Shown: positions 18,192 through 26,995, counted from the first letter of the stretch. The stretch is 64,000 nucleotides of DNA from Halobaculum sp. MBLA0147 (GCF_041361345.1 NZ_JBGKAD010000001.1:2418001-2482000); one strand, 5' to 3'. A program made the numbers and translations. The notes: generated from the letters alone by a model not told the origin.

Positions 18192-18599
18192 ATGTGTGAG
18201 TCCGACTCGCCGTCACAAGAGCGTGGCGGCACGACGAGTGCACAGTGCGACGAGATTGACGCGGTCGACGAGTGCGGTGCGGACATCGCGGGCGGTGCGG
18301 AGGCGGCCAGCGGTGCGGACGACGCGACGCTGTCGGACGCGGCGGTCGCCGACGTGGTGTCGACGGCCGGCGCGGAACTGGCGGCGTTAGACGACTACGA
18401 GCGCGGGCAGGCGTTGGCAGCGGCCTGCGACCGCGTCGCCAGCGAGGCGCGAGCGGGCGAAGTCTCCGAGGCGTCGCTGGCGGCGCTACACGTCGCGGTG
18501 ACGGAAGGTGTGGGCGATCTGGCGGATCGCACCGACGGCGTCGAGGCGACGGTCGCGCGGGAGCTGTTCGAGTTGTTGGGGGTGATCGGGGAAATCTGA
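18192..18599 (+). CDS. Small acidic protein of unknown function
   Basis: A 135-residue protein with an acidic, Ala-rich N-terminal third containing three cysteines (C2, C19, C28), then an all-helical domain (about 45-135) that includes LAALDDYERGQALAAACDRV and ends in ARELFELLGVIGEI. I recognise no family. Its start codon sits one base after a hairpin arm (18186-18191), suggesting translational control. Base composition is normal for the window, in contrast to the AT-rich gene that follows. Confidence 0.65.
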   Translation: MCESDSPSQERGGTTSAQCDEIDAVDECGADIAGGAEAASGADDATLSDAAVADVVSTAGAELAALDDYERGQALAAACDRVASEARAGEVSEASLAALHVAVTEGVGDLADRTDGVEATVARELFELLGVIGEI

Positions 18600-18630
18600 G
18601 CTACCGCAACCAGGAACTGATCAACTTATA

Positions 18631-19161
18631 TTATAGAATAGAAGCTACCGACGCGGTCCCCCAAGCAATTGCCAGAACCGTCGTCCAGTAATGACTGCGG
18701 CGAATTGACTCAGATCTGACCCAGTTCTTTAGATCAACCAAATTTGTCACACGCCGTAGCTCCACTTCTGGTGAGGGAACCACCACATCCTGAGTCCCGT
18801 CCGCGTACTCAACACGAATCTCCGCATTCAACCCAGAAGACAGACCAGTCCCTGGTCCAACCCTCGCAGTTCCTAGAGAGCCTTCAATGGCGAGTACGAT
18901 TTCTGACGGTTCACGTACTATACTGGTATTCTTTTCTATTGCTTCGGAAACTTCACGAAATCCAGTATCGCCTGGTGAGAGAGAAGCCTCTTTATCGACA
19001 CTGCCGCTGTTCTGCTCGCTTATCTGTTCTATCTCAAACCTTTCGAGCTTTCGTATACCACTGTCTGCATTCCTTCTGTAGAGAGAGTACCTCGGATACC
19101 ACAGCGGAACAATAGCTATCAGAATGGTCAGCAATACAGTGAGAAACTGTATGGTCATCAT
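18631..19161 (-). CDS. AT-rich orphan membrane protein beside tRNA-Val
   Basis: A 176-residue protein with an N-terminal helix (residues 4-20, TIQFLTVLLTILIAIVPLW), a charged linker, a beta-rich soluble domain ending near VVVPSPEVELRRVTNL, and a second hydrophobic helix at the C-terminus. I recognise no family. Codon use and base composition (many AT-ending codons, isoleucine-rich) differ sharply from all neighbours, and the gene lies directly on the 3' side of tRNA-Val; both point to acquired DNA. The promoter CAATTTAAC lies about 30 bp before the ATG at 19161. Confidence 0.7.
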   Translation of the reverse strand: MMTIQFLTVLLTILIAIVPLWYPRYSLYRRNADSGIRKLERFEIEQISEQNSGSVDKEASLSPGDTGFREVSEAIEKNTSIVREPSEIVLAIEGSLGTARVGPGTGLSSGLNAEIRVEYADGTQDVVVPSPEVELRRVTNLVDLKNWVRSESIRRSHYWTTVLAIAWGTASVASIL

Positions 19162-19260
19162 AATCGTAGTGATGTCACATACGTTAGTTAAATTGTGTCG
19201 TAGCTATGGTGTCTACTATGTGTGAAATATGTCACCAGGCAAAACAGCAGGGGACAGAAG

Positions 19261-19335
19261 TGGGTTGGGGCGGATTCGAACCGCCGACCTGCTCCGTGTG
19301 AAGGAGCCGTCATAACCGGGCTAGACCACCAACCC
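19261..19335 (-). tRNA. tRNA-Val (anticodon CAC)
   Basis: On the minus strand the acceptor GGGTTGG pairs with CCAACCC, the anticodon arm is GCTCC-TTCACAC-GGAGC with CAC at the anticodon positions, and the T-arm is GGCGG-TTCGAAT-CCGCC. The discriminator is A, and CCA is not encoded. No intron is seen. It decodes GUG valine codons. Confidence 0.95.
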
Positions 19336-19432
19336 GTACCCCCACGTACCGCGGTGGCGAACTTAACCCTTGTTTTTCAGCGACGGAGACACGGCCCGGA
19401 CACACTTCCCGTGGGGCGGTCACCACCCGGTC

Positions 19433-19744
19433 GTGGTCGCACCGAGACTCCTCGCACTCGCGGGCGTGCTCGCCGCGGTCGTCGTCGCGGTCGACGCCCG
19501 TCAGCGACTCCGCGACACGCCCGCGCCGGAACGCCGTCGTCACACCGCCGGCAGACTCGGCGGCGCGAGTCTCGTCCTCGCGCTGGTCGGGTTCGACGGG
19601 ACGTTCGGGATCGTCCGCGACACCGGCCTGCCGGCGACCGTCGCGTCCGGCCTCGAGGCGGCACTGCTGCTCGTCGCGCTCGCCGGCCTCTGCGTGGCGT
19701 GGTGGCTCCCGCTCCCCGACGACGCCGACTCTGACGGCTCGTAG
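19433..19744 (+). CDS. Small membrane protein, unknown
   Basis: A 103-residue protein with three hydrophobic segments (about 3-22, 42-58 and 72-92) separated by a basic loop (DARQRLRDTPAPERRRH). I recognise no family. The GTG at 19433 places the first helix at the N-terminus; upstream frame sequence is not membrane-like. The MITE-like element 1 begins immediately after its TAG stop, so the element may have inserted at or replaced the original downstream sequence. Confidence 0.55.
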   Translation: MVAPRLLALAGVLAAVVVAVDARQRLRDTPAPERRRHTAGRLGGASLVLALVGFDGTFGIVRDTGLPATVASGLEAALLLVALAGLCVAWWLPLPDDADSDGS

Positions 19745-19878
19745 GGTAGTGTTTATATTGGTGAGTCATTGGACGAGACTACCACTCAGGAAGCCCCGAC
19801 CCGTTCGCAGTCGAGGCGCTCGTTTCACTCGCGCCTCGCACGCGCCACCCGCAACAGTCGGCGTACTCGAATACCACC
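19745..19878. mobile_element. MITE-like element, copy 1 (short form)
   Basis: 134 bp bounded by inverted ends: ggtagtgtttatatt (19745-19759) and, in reverse complement, ggtggtattcgagta (19864-19878). It shares the 28-bp block GACGAGACTACCACTCAGGA plus AGCCCCGA with copies 2 and 3, and CGCGCCACCCGCAA near the right end. The central region present in the longer copies is replaced by a single hairpin (CGAGGCGC/GCGCCTCG). It has no coding capacity. Confidence 0.65.
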
Positions 19879-19925
19879 ACCTGTAGTCCCACAAGAACCT
19901 TCTCGCCGCACGACGACCACCGCGT

Positions 19926-20492
19926 GTGTCCCCGAACTCGCGATCCGACTCAACGTCCGATTCACCACCCGACTCTGCGCCGGACCCCGCCGACTCACAC
20001 ACCCCGCGAGCGTCGCCCGTCGACCGGCTCCTCGCGGCGACGCCGGAGCTGCCCGGTCGTCTCCGCCCGTGGCACGGGGTGATGTTGGTCGTCTTCTGTG
20101 TGGGTGCCGCCGGCTCGCTCACACAGACGGATATCGGCTCGACGGCCGGACTCGGACCGGAGGCGATCTTCCTCCCGATCCTCTCGGGGCTGTTCGCGGT
20201 GGTCGTGTTCCAGTTTACGGTCGGGAACGTGTGGGGGTACGCCGTCGAGTACCGCAACGCCGGTGGCCGGTGGAGCGACTGGGCGTTCCTCGCGCCGATC
20301 CTGCTCACGGCGCTGGCGGGCGCGACCGTCGCGGCCGTCCGCCTCGGTGACGACGCGACGCTCCCGGCCGCCCTCCTCGCCGGCGGCTGGGCCGCCTTCT
20401 GGGTGTTCGTCGCCTGCGCCGCGGTGCTGTACGTGGTGACGTGGCTCCGTGTCGGCTACCGCGAGGGGCGCGCCGATCCGGAGCGGGAGTGA
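19926..20492 (+). CDS. Four-helix membrane protein, unknown
   Basis: A 188-residue protein with a Ser/Asp/Pro-rich soluble leader of about 30 residues, then about four hydrophobic segments (residues 50-66, 78-98, 120-140 and 150-172). It ends in a charged YREGRADPERE tail. The family is not recognised. The GTG at 19926 is taken; another GTG, at 19924, is out of frame. The MITE-like element 1 ends 47 bp before this start, so the gene may be using promoter sequence in or next to the element. Confidence 0.6.
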   Translation: MSPNSRSDSTSDSPPDSAPDPADSHTPRASPVDRLLAATPELPGRLRPWHGVMLVVFCVGAAGSLTQTDIGSTAGLGPEAIFLPILSGLFAVVVFQFTVGNVWGYAVEYRNAGGRWSDWAFLAPILLTALAGATVAAVRLGDDATLPAALLAGGWAAFWVFVACAAVLYVVTWLRVGYREGRADPERE

Positions 20493-20534
20493 GTCGCGAC
20501 TCGCTCACGCGGGTGACGCGACAGATCGGCCGGC

Positions 20535-21068
20535 TCAGTAGGTGGGGTTCTCCTCGGGCTCGCCGTCGCGGGCGTTGACCACCCGCGCCAGCGTGAACAG
20601 CGCGTCCGAGAGCCGGTTGAGGTACGTGACGACCGTCTCGTCGATCTCCTCCTCGCGAGCCAGCGCGACGGTGCGCCGCTCGGCGCGGCGTGTCACGGAG
20701 CGGGCGTGGTGGAGACTCGCGCCGGCCTCGCTCCCGGTCGGGAGCACGAAGTCCGTCAGCGGCTCCAGTTCCTCGTCGTACTCGTCGATCAGTGACTCCA
20801 GGTGTTCGGCGTGCGACGACGCCACCTGCGGGTCGTCCTCGTCCGGGTCGGGGTTCGCGAGGTCCGCCTGGACGACGTGGAGGTGGTTCTGGATCGCGCG
20901 CAGTTCCTCGTCGACGTCGTCGTACCCGGTGGGCCGGACCGTCCCGAGGAGCGCGTTCGCCTCGTCGACGGTGCCGTACGCCTCGATCCGCGGATCCGTC
21001 TTCGAGACGCGCGTCATGTCTCGCAGGTCCGTCTCGCCGTCGTCGCCGCGACCGGTGTAGATGCTCAT
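20535..21068 (-). CDS. Cob(I)alamin adenosyltransferase, PduO type
   Basis: A 177-residue enzyme that transfers the adenosyl group of ATP to cob(I)alamin to make coenzyme B12. The N-terminal ATP-binding motif TGRGDDGETDL, KTDPRIEAYGTVDEANA (about 23-40) and the late NRLSDALFTLAR helix (about 150-161), followed by NARDG, are diagnostic of the PduO-type four-helix bundle. ATG at 21068. It stands alone here with no adjacent cobalamin genes. Confidence 0.93.
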   Translation of the reverse strand: MSIYTGRGDDGETDLRDMTRVSKTDPRIEAYGTVDEANALLGTVRPTGYDDVDEELRAIQNHLHVVQADLANPDPDEDDPQVASSHAEHLESLIDEYDEELEPLTDFVLPTGSEAGASLHHARSVTRRAERRTVALAREEEIDETVVTYLNRLSDALFTLARVVNARDGEPEENPTY

Positions 21069-21238
21069 GCGTACACACCGTCACACACGGCCAGAGTAAG
21101 GAGGTGTCGCTGCGGCGACTCCGGACTGTCACACCGGTCACTCGGCGGGAGAGTCGGCACCGGGGATTCGGTGGGGGGAGTCGACCCCCGCCACTCGACG
21201 ACGGTCGACACCCGACGTTCGACGGGGGGTCGGCCGTC

Positions 21239-21481
21239 TCAGGCGGCCAGGGTGCGCTCGACGTACTCGAGGATGTTCGCGGACTCGTTCATCGTGACGC
21301 CGCGCTCGTCGTCGACGAGCACCGGCACCGCGCGCTGACCACTCACGCGCTTGACCTCGTCGCGCTCGGAGTGGAGCGCACCCACCCACTCCGTCTCGTA
21401 GTTGATTCCGTGTTCCTCGAGCGCGTCGTGGACCTTCTCGCACCACGGACAGCCGTCCAGCGCGTACAGCGTGATGGACAT
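21239..21481 (-). CDS. Glutaredoxin / GST N-terminal-like protein
   Basis: An 80-residue thioredoxin-fold protein with the active site CPWC at residues 11-14, the cis-proline segment AVPVLVD (about 51-57) and a terminal helix SANILEYVERTL. It resembles monodomain glutathione S-transferase N-terminal glutaredoxins common in haloarchaea, which use gamma-glutamylcysteine rather than glutathione. It is probably a thiol-disulfide oxidoreductase in the cytoplasm. Confidence 0.88.
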   Translation of the reverse strand: MSITLYALDGCPWCEKVHDALEEHGINYETEWVGALHSERDEVKRVSGQRAVPVLVDDERGVTMNESANILEYVERTLAA

Positions 21482-21532
21482 ACCTCCCCTACGAGCGGGG
21501 ACGGAAAGTGTCTTTCCGGCGAGCGCGCCCGA

Positions 21533-22405
21533 TCACTCCTCGGTGAGGTCCGCGGCCGGCTCGGGGTCGGGTTCGGTGACGAACGCCAACAGCTCGTCGG
21601 CGTCCGTCTCGATCCCCTGCCGGGAGAAGAACGCGGCGACGTTGCGACAGTCGCGTTCGAGGAACGACTGCGCGTTCGGGTGGTGGACCGTGACCGCCTG
21701 TCCCAGATCGATCACGAACAACTCTCCCTCGTGGATTATCAGGTTGTACTCCGAGAGGTCGCCGTGGACCAACCCGGCGGCGTAGAGCCGGCGCATGTAC
21801 TCCCGCACCACCTCGAAGGCCGTCTGGGGGTTCTCTACGTCGACTTCCGCGAGTCGCCGCGCGCGGTCCTCGGCGTGCCCGACCAGATCCATCACGAGCA
21901 CGTTCCGCTCGACGGCGATGGGCTCGGGGACGCGGACACCCGCCCGCTTCGCCCGCTGGAGGTTCGCGAACTCCTTGCGAACCCACGCGAGGACGACCTT
22001 CTTCTTGTCCGAGCCGATCCCGTCGAAGCGCGGGTCGCCGGCGAGGTACTCCCGCATCTGACGGAAGTCGGAGGCGTTGATCCGGTACACCTTGATCGCG
22101 ACCTCCGTCTCCTCGGGGCCGAGCGCCTCGTAGACGTTCGCCTCCTTCCCGGTCGAGACCGGCCCGCCGAAGGCGGCGACGTGGCCGTCCTGGACGAGTT
22201 TGTACACCGCGGCGAGTGTCGCGTCGTCGAACACCGACGCCTCGACCTTGAGACTCTCGACGTTCTTGATCCGCTTGCGGAACTCGTCGAACGCCTCGTC
22301 TTGGCGGCGCGCGATGGCGTCGGCGTCGGAGTCCTCGACCTCGATCTCTTCGAACTCGTCGCCGAACCCGTCGGCGGCCTCGGGGGCCACGAACCCTCCT
22401 GTCAT
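21533..22405 (-). CDS. rio1: RIO1-family serine protein kinase
   Basis: A 290-residue atypical kinase required for small ribosomal subunit maturation. It has the RIO signature STGKEANVYEA (nucleotide loop, about 79-89), the lysine in EVAIKVYR, a flexible loop (ASDFRQMREYLAGDPRF), the catalytic loop LVHGDLSEYN (about 207) and the metal-binding FVIDLGQA (about 225). The extended acidic N-terminus and the RIO1-type loop length favour RIO1 over RIO2. The start at the ATG of 22403-22405 matches family length. Confidence 0.93.
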   Translation of the reverse strand: MTGGFVAPEAADGFGDEFEEIEVEDSDADAIARRQDEAFDEFRKRIKNVESLKVEASVFDDATLAAVYKLVQDGHVAAFGGPVSTGKEANVYEALGPEETEVAIKVYRINASDFRQMREYLAGDPRFDGIGSDKKKVVLAWVRKEFANLQRAKRAGVRVPEPIAVERNVLVMDLVGHAEDRARRLAEVDVENPQTAFEVVREYMRRLYAAGLVHGDLSEYNLIIHEGELFVIDLGQAVTVHHPNAQSFLERDCRNVAAFFSRQGIETDADELLAFVTEPDPEPAADLTEE

Positions 22406-22482
22406 TCGACCGCCAGTACGGCGTCCCGGTGGAAAGGTCCGGTGGTCACCCTCGCGACCGCGCCCGGAAGCGACCGCGACCG

Positions 22483-22563
22483 CGGCCGACGCGGTCGCTC
22501 GCCGACGCGGTGTCGCCACTTGCAGACGCGGTGTCGCCACTCGCGGGCGCGGTGCCGTCACGA
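22483..22563. repeat. 21-bp tandem repeat
   Basis: Three units of 21 bp (22501-22521, 22522-22542 and a degenerate 22543-22563) built on gccgacgcggtgtcgccact, with a partial unit before them. It lies between the RIO1 start and the stop of the TbsP-like gene. Confidence 0.7.
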
Positions 22564-22600
22564 GGCGGCCGAGAGCCGGTAGTCGCCCCGCCGCACTCGC

Positions 22601-23527
22601 CTACGGTGTCGGGAGTGGGCTGTCGTCGCTCGGGTCCTCGACGGGAGTGTCCCACGCGGCGGCCAGCGAGAGCAGCGTCGCCGGATCGGGGTCGTCGGGC
22701 ACCGTGGGGGCGAGTCGGAGTCCGTGGGTCCGGCCACGGACGGTGTAGTCCGGGCGAACCGGTCCGTCGTCGCGCTGGAGCCGGCGCTTTCGCTCCGAGA
22801 CCGTGCTGGGCGCCGCGAGCCCGGTCGTCTCTGCCCACTCGACGAGGCGCGCGTTCGCGAGTTCGTGTTTGGCCGCGACGACCACCGCCACGGCGACCGG
22901 GTCGAACTGGTCGTCGCCCCGCTGTCCCGCCAGAGCGACGGTCTCTCCGAAGTCGGCGGCGACGGCGGAGCCACAGGCGGCCTCCAGTGTTCGCACGAGT
23001 CGCGATCGCGTCGGGTAGGCCACCGCGACGCGCGGCGCACGCTCCCACGCCGCCGCACACGTCGCCCGTGTCTCGTGTCCAGCGTCGAGTCGCCGCGCGG
23101 TCACGCCGCCGGGCGTCTCGACCACCGCGACCGCCCGCTCCGGCCCGACGATCAGCGGCGAGCGAGCCGTCCGACTCGTCGCAGATTCGCCGCGGTCGGC
23201 CGACCCGGCGTCCGGCTGTCGCCGTCGCACGACGAGCCGGTCCGCCTCGATCAGCGCTGCCGCCGCGGTGCCGGCGAGAAACTCGTCGTCGACGACGCGG
23301 ACGGCCGCCGGTGCGAGGAGTGCCCGCACCGCCGGTGTCGTCGTCGATCGCCGCGTCGCGGTCCGCAGGTACGCACGCAGCGTCGCCGAACCGGCGTCCA
23401 GCAAGTACGTCCACCCGTCGGTCGTCACCGCGTCGAGTGCCGTCGCCACCGCCACCTCGTGCGAGTCGCGCTCTGGCGCCGGCGCCGACTCGTACCGTCG
23501 GTGTGGCTGTGAGTGTTCCTCCGTCAC
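22601..23527 (-). CDS. TbsP-like (DUF5821) transcriptional regulator
   Basis: A 308-residue protein resembling haloarchaeal TbsP. The N-terminal half has GWTYLLDAGSATLRAYL and RVVDDEFLAGTAAAALIEADRL, matching the family's conserved VxDxxxFLVA-type segment. The C-terminal third has an HTH-like ARLVEWAETTGLAAPSTVSERKRRL and a terminal GLRLAP strand. The middle is Arg/Ala-rich and divergent. TbsP regulates gluconeogenic and other genes in Haloferax, but this copy is divergent and its targets are unknown. The GTG at 23527 has a CCTTTTCAG element about 33 bp upstream. Confidence 0.5.
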   Translation of the reverse strand: MTEEHSQPHRRYESAPAPERDSHEVAVATALDAVTTDGWTYLLDAGSATLRAYLRTATRRSTTTPAVRALLAPAAVRVVDDEFLAGTAAAALIEADRLVVRRRQPDAGSADRGESATSRTARSPLIVGPERAVAVVETPGGVTARRLDAGHETRATCAAAWERAPRVAVAYPTRSRLVRTLEAACGSAVAADFGETVALAGQRGDDQFDPVAVAVVVAAKHELANARLVEWAETTGLAAPSTVSERKRRLQRDDGPVRPDYTVRGRTHGLRLAPTVPDDPDPATLLSLAAAWDTPVEDPSDDSPLPTP

Positions 23528-23864
23528 GCGACCCGCTCGCTCGGCGGGGTCACTGAAAAGGTAGACGGTACGACCGCTCTCGGCGGTGTAATCCGGTCCG
23601 TACGGGTGGATTACGCCACGCGCGGTTCGAACCAGCGTCCGCCGCGTGTACCGACCGGTCGTCCGGTCGCGACCGCCCGCGACCACCGGGGTCACTCGCT
23701 CGCGGGACGGTGGGACGCGAGGCGGCGGGGCGCCTCGACCGCGTACCTCGCGTCCGTTCTCCGGAGTCGCTCGGTCGCGGTTCCCGGGGGCCGATCGCTC
23801 GGTCGAGAGACGCCGCGAACGCAGGCGAAACGGTGATTCCCGTCGACCCGGTACCGAGAGACAG
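23528..23864. other. Intergenic region between divergent genes
   Basis: About 340 bp separating the TbsP-like gene from the DUF3105 gene. It contains the minus-strand promoter patch near 23555-23562. The rest is GC-rich without repeats, RNA genes or convincing coding frames. Confidence 0.4.
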
Positions 23865-24596
23865 ATGCCAGAGTGTGACCACTGTGGAGAGTCGTTCGCC
23901 GACGAGGCGTCGTACGCCGGGCACCTGCAGACGGCACACGACGGCGAGTTGAGCCGGATCGACCGCCGTCGCGTCGCGCAGTTCCAGGCGGACGACGACG
24001 ACGACGGCCGCTCGCTCGGTACACTCGTCGGTGTCGGCCTCGCGGTCGTGCTCGTCGCCGGACTCGGGGTCGTCGCGGTACAGGGGTTCTTCGGCGGCTC
24101 GGAGGGTGGCGGTAGTGGCGAGACGGGACCGCTCGGTCTCCCGCCGTCGGGCGACGATCCGGCACTGTCGAACGTCGAGCGGTTCGACTCGGCGGGGGCT
24201 GACCACGTCGCCCCCGGCGCACGACTCTCGTACCCGCAGTCGCCGCCGCTGTCCGGGCCACACTACGGTGGCAGGACCGTCTCCGCCGGGTTCTACGAGG
24301 AACGACAGTCTCCGGGTGCGCTGGTCCACTCGCTGGAACACGGCGCGGTCGTGATCTACTACGACCCCGGTGTGCTCTCGGCGGACGCACGTGACCACCT
24401 CCGTGGGTTGACGACGACGTACACGGACCCGTGGGGGAGTGTGATCGTGACACCGGCTCCGACCGCCGAGCCGGCGGGGCCGGTCGTGCTCACCGCGTGG
24501 CGGACGCGACTGGTGCTGGACGCCCACGACCCGGACGCGATCGATGCGTTCCTCGCCGAGTACCTCGGACGTGGCCCCGAGAACCCGATCCGGTGA
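23865..24596 (+). CDS. C2H2 zinc finger-TM-DUF3105 protein
   Basis: A 243-residue protein with three parts. Residues 4-24 form a C2H2-type finger (C4, C7, H20, H25: ECDHCGESFADEASYAGHLQTAH), residues 48-72 a single transmembrane helix, and residues 90-240 an extracytoplasmic DUF3105 domain. The DUF3105 hallmarks YPQSPPLSGPHYG, LVHSLEHGAVVIYYDP and LTAWRTRLVL are all present. A cytoplasmic finger joined to an external DUF3105 domain suggests a signal-linked membrane protein. The function of DUF3105 is unknown to me. Confidence 0.8.
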   Translation: MPECDHCGESFADEASYAGHLQTAHDGELSRIDRRRVAQFQADDDDDGRSLGTLVGVGLAVVLVAGLGVVAVQGFFGGSEGGGSGETGPLGLPPSGDDPALSNVERFDSAGADHVAPGARLSYPQSPPLSGPHYGGRTVSAGFYEERQSPGALVHSLEHGAVVIYYDPGVLSADARDHLRGLTTTYTDPWGSVIVTPAPTAEPAGPVVLTAWRTRLVLDAHDPDAIDAFLAEYLGRGPENPIR

Positions 24597-24631
24597 CGGC
24601 TGGGTGCGAGGCGGTCGGTGTCTCCGCCTCG

Positions 24632-24755
24632 TCGCCCCTCGCCGGACCGTGCCGCCGCCTCGTCGCTCCTCGCCGATCCACCTCACCGTCCTGTCGCTCC
24701 TCGCCGATCCACCTCACCGTCCCGTCGCTCCTCGCCGATCCGTGTCTCCGTCGAC
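24632..24755. repeat. 31-bp tandem repeat upstream of cofE
   Basis: Units begin at 24632 (degenerate), 24663, 24694 and 24725, each on the core tcgctcctcgccgatccacc plus tcaccgtcctg. It lies between the DUF3105 gene and cofE and shows no spacers. Confidence 0.75.
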
Positions 24756-24833
24756 CGCCAGCCGGCTCCCGGACACCCCGGAGAGACGTGTCGACACCGG
24801 GGTCGTTTTCCTCGCGGGGCCTCACGGGCGTGT

Positions 24834-25589
24834 ATGGAACTGTTCGCAGTCCCGGACCTCCCCGAGGTTCGGCCGGGCGACGACCTCGCGGCGCTGATCC
24901 GCGAGCGGGTCGACCTCCGGCCCGACGACGTGGTGGTCGTCGCCTCGACCGTCGTCTCGAAGGCCGAGGACCGCACGGCGGATCTCTCGTCGTTCCCGGC
25001 AGGCCCGCGGGCCCGCGAGATCGCCACGAACTTGGAGGAGACGACCGGCGACGAGAAGGACCCGCGGTTCGCACAGGCGGTCCTCGAGGAGTCGACGGAG
25101 GTACTGATGGAGTCGCCGTTCCTGCTCACTGAGTCGCGGTTCGGCCACGTCGGCGTCAACGCCGGCATCGACCGCTCGAACGTCCCGGACGCGGATCTGT
25201 TGTTGCTCCCGCGACGCCCCTCCGAGTCGGCGGCGCGGATCCGCGCCGAACTGCCCGCCGAGCGCGTGATCGTCACGGACACCTCCGGACGCCCGTTCCG
25301 ACACGGCCAACGCGGCGTCGCGATCGGGTGGGACGGGATCGCGCCGGGCCGCGACTACCGCGGCGAGCGGGACCGGAACGGTCGGGAGCTGGGCGTCACC
25401 GTCGAGAACGCGATCGACGAACTCGCGGCCGCGGCGAACCTCGTCGCCGGCGAGGGGGCAAGCGGGACACCGGTGGTCGTCGTCCGCGGGTTCGAGTGGG
25501 GCGACCACGACGAGAGCGACGCACACTTCCGCGACGTGTCCGGGGACTTCGTCCGTCAGGCCGTCCGCGAGTGGGAGTTCGAGGGGTAG
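24834..25589 (+). CDS. cofE: Coenzyme F420-0:L-glutamate ligase
   Basis: A 251-residue GTP-dependent ligase adding gamma-linked glutamates to F420-0. The conserved DVVVVASTVVSKAE (about 32-45), RFGHVGVNAGIDRSNV (about 100-115), VIVTDTSGRPFRHGQRGVAIG and VENAIDELAAAANLV blocks identify CofE. The ATG at 24834 is preceded by a GTCGTTTTCC promoter-like patch. It is followed after one base by the F420-dependent reductase gene, forming a cofactor-plus-user operon. Confidence 0.93.
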   Translation: MELFAVPDLPEVRPGDDLAALIRERVDLRPDDVVVVASTVVSKAEDRTADLSSFPAGPRAREIATNLEETTGDEKDPRFAQAVLEESTEVLMESPFLLTESRFGHVGVNAGIDRSNVPDADLLLLPRRPSESAARIRAELPAERVIVTDTSGRPFRHGQRGVAIGWDGIAPGRDYRGERDRNGRELGVTVENAIDELAAAANLVAGEGASGTPVVVVRGFEWGDHDESDAHFRDVSGDFVRQAVREWEFEG

Positions 25590-25590
25590 G

Positions 25591-26583
25591 ATGCTCGGGA
25601 TCGAACTCACGCCGGAGCACCCGCCCGACCGCGTCGTCGACCTCGGAGAGACCGCCGAGGCGGCCGGCTACGACAGCGTGTTCGTCTCGCACCACTACAA
25701 CAACCGCGACGCCACCGCCGTGCTCGCGCGGCTCGCGACGGCGACCGACGACGTGCGACTCGGCCCGGGCGTCGCCAACCCGTTCGAGAGTCACCCGGTG
25801 ACACTCGCCAGCGAGGTGGCGACGCTGGACGAGCTGTCCGACGGGCGCGCGGTGTTCGGGCTCGGCCCCGGCGACCCGTCGACGCTCCGGAACCTCGGTC
25901 TGGCGGACGACCGCGGACTCCGGCCCGTTCTGGAGGCGTTCGAGACGGCCCGCGACCTGTGGGCCGGCGAGCGCGTCGACGGCGGCGACACGTTCGACGC
26001 CGACGACGCGGGGTTGAACTACACGCCGCCACAGGGAGCGTCCGTCCCGGTGTACGTCGGCGGCGAGGGGCCACACATGTGCCGGATGGCGGGCAAGCGA
26101 GCCGACGGATTGCTGTTCAACGGTTCGCACCCGGCGGACCTCGCGTGGGCTCGCGATCGCGTCGACGAGGGGATCGGACGAGCCGACGGGAAGACGGCCG
26201 CCGACTTCGACCTCGCGGCGTACGCCTCCGTCAGCGTCGCCTACGACGCGGCCGCGGCCCGCGAGGCGGCACGCCCGCCGGTGGCGTTCGTCGCCGCCGG
26301 CTCCCCGCCGCCGGTGCTCGACAGACACGGGATCGACCACGAGACGGCGAGCGAGGTCGGCGACCTGATCGCCGCCGGGGAGTTCTCCGAGGCGTTCGCG
26401 ACCGTGACCCCGGCGATGATCGACGCCTTCTGTGCGGCCGGCACGCCCGAGACCGTCGCCGACCGGATCGCGGCGATGCTCGAGTCGGCCGACTCGCTCG
26501 TCGTCGGTTCGCCGCTGGGGCCGGACCTCGACGCCGCCGTCGAGTTGGCCGCCGAGGCCGCGCCGGACAGTATCGTGGAGTGA
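25591..26583 (+). CDS. mer: F420-dependent oxidoreductase, Mer/LLM family
   Basis: A 330-residue luciferase-like (LLM) flavin/F420 enzyme closest to archaeal 5,10-methylenetetrahydromethanopterin reductase. It shows GIELTPEHPPDRVVDLGETAEAAGYDSVFVSHH split over the first strand and helix, RLGPGVANPFESHPV, GLGPGDPSTL and a terminal GTPETVADRI. One base separates it from cofE. In non-methanogenic haloarchaea the Mer homologue probably interconverts C1-tetrahydrofolate or pterin intermediates; the exact pterin is not known from sequence. Confidence 0.85.
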   Translation: MLGIELTPEHPPDRVVDLGETAEAAGYDSVFVSHHYNNRDATAVLARLATATDDVRLGPGVANPFESHPVTLASEVATLDELSDGRAVFGLGPGDPSTLRNLGLADDRGLRPVLEAFETARDLWAGERVDGGDTFDADDAGLNYTPPQGASVPVYVGGEGPHMCRMAGKRADGLLFNGSHPADLAWARDRVDEGIGRADGKTAADFDLAAYASVSVAYDAAAAREAARPPVAFVAAGSPPPVLDRHGIDHETASEVGDLIAAGEFSEAFATVTPAMIDAFCAAGTPETVADRIAAMLESADSLVVGSPLGPDLDAAVELAAEAAPDSIVE

Positions 26584-26677
26584 GTGATCGACCGCGAGAA
26601 CCGAGTTCGCTCCTCCGTCTACACGACACCGCGACGGAACCAGCGACGCCGACGCGTCGAGCGCCAGGGTCGACCGC

Positions 26678-26995
26678 TCACCGCTCGTCCTGCTTCGCGG
26701 CCCCGGCGCCGGCGGTCTCGGAGCCCGCCTCCGGGTTCGGGTAGCCGGTCGGGATTCGCCCCTCCGCCTCGCGCGTTCCGCGACCGGGACTCGGCAACGA
26801 GAGTCCGAGTGGCTGGAGCAACGCGCCGAGTGCGACGTAGCCCAACACGCCCGTCGACACGACCAGGAACGCCGTGCCAGCGACGACGGAGACGAAAGAC
26901 AGCGGGTCCCGCAGCGCCACCTCCGTGCCGATCGTGATCGCCATCTCGGCGACACTCGCGGCGAGTTCGACGAGGAAGTCCGTGACAGTGACCAT
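26678..26995 (-). CDS. Small membrane protein, unknown
   Basis: A 105-residue protein with two hydrophobic segments (about residues 8-22 and 33-60) and a flexible, Gly/Pro/Glu-rich tail with no fold. The ATG at 26993-26995 has an acceptable position relative to the first helix. A cluster of GTGTTTCG sites around a TATA-like AAGTACTTT lies 80-130 bp upstream (27078-27124) and may control it. The family is not recognised. Confidence 0.55.
   Translation of the reverse strand: MVTVTDFLVELAASVAEMAITIGTEVALRDPLSFVSVVAGTAFLVVSTGVLGYVALGALLQPLGLSLPSPGRGTREAEGRIPTGYPNPEAGSETAGAGAAKQDER

Noticed and set aside
18600-19335. att site duplication of the tRNA-Val 3' end
   Set aside because: I looked for a second copy of the tRNA 3' sequence near 18600 and found none, so integration is inferred only from composition and position.
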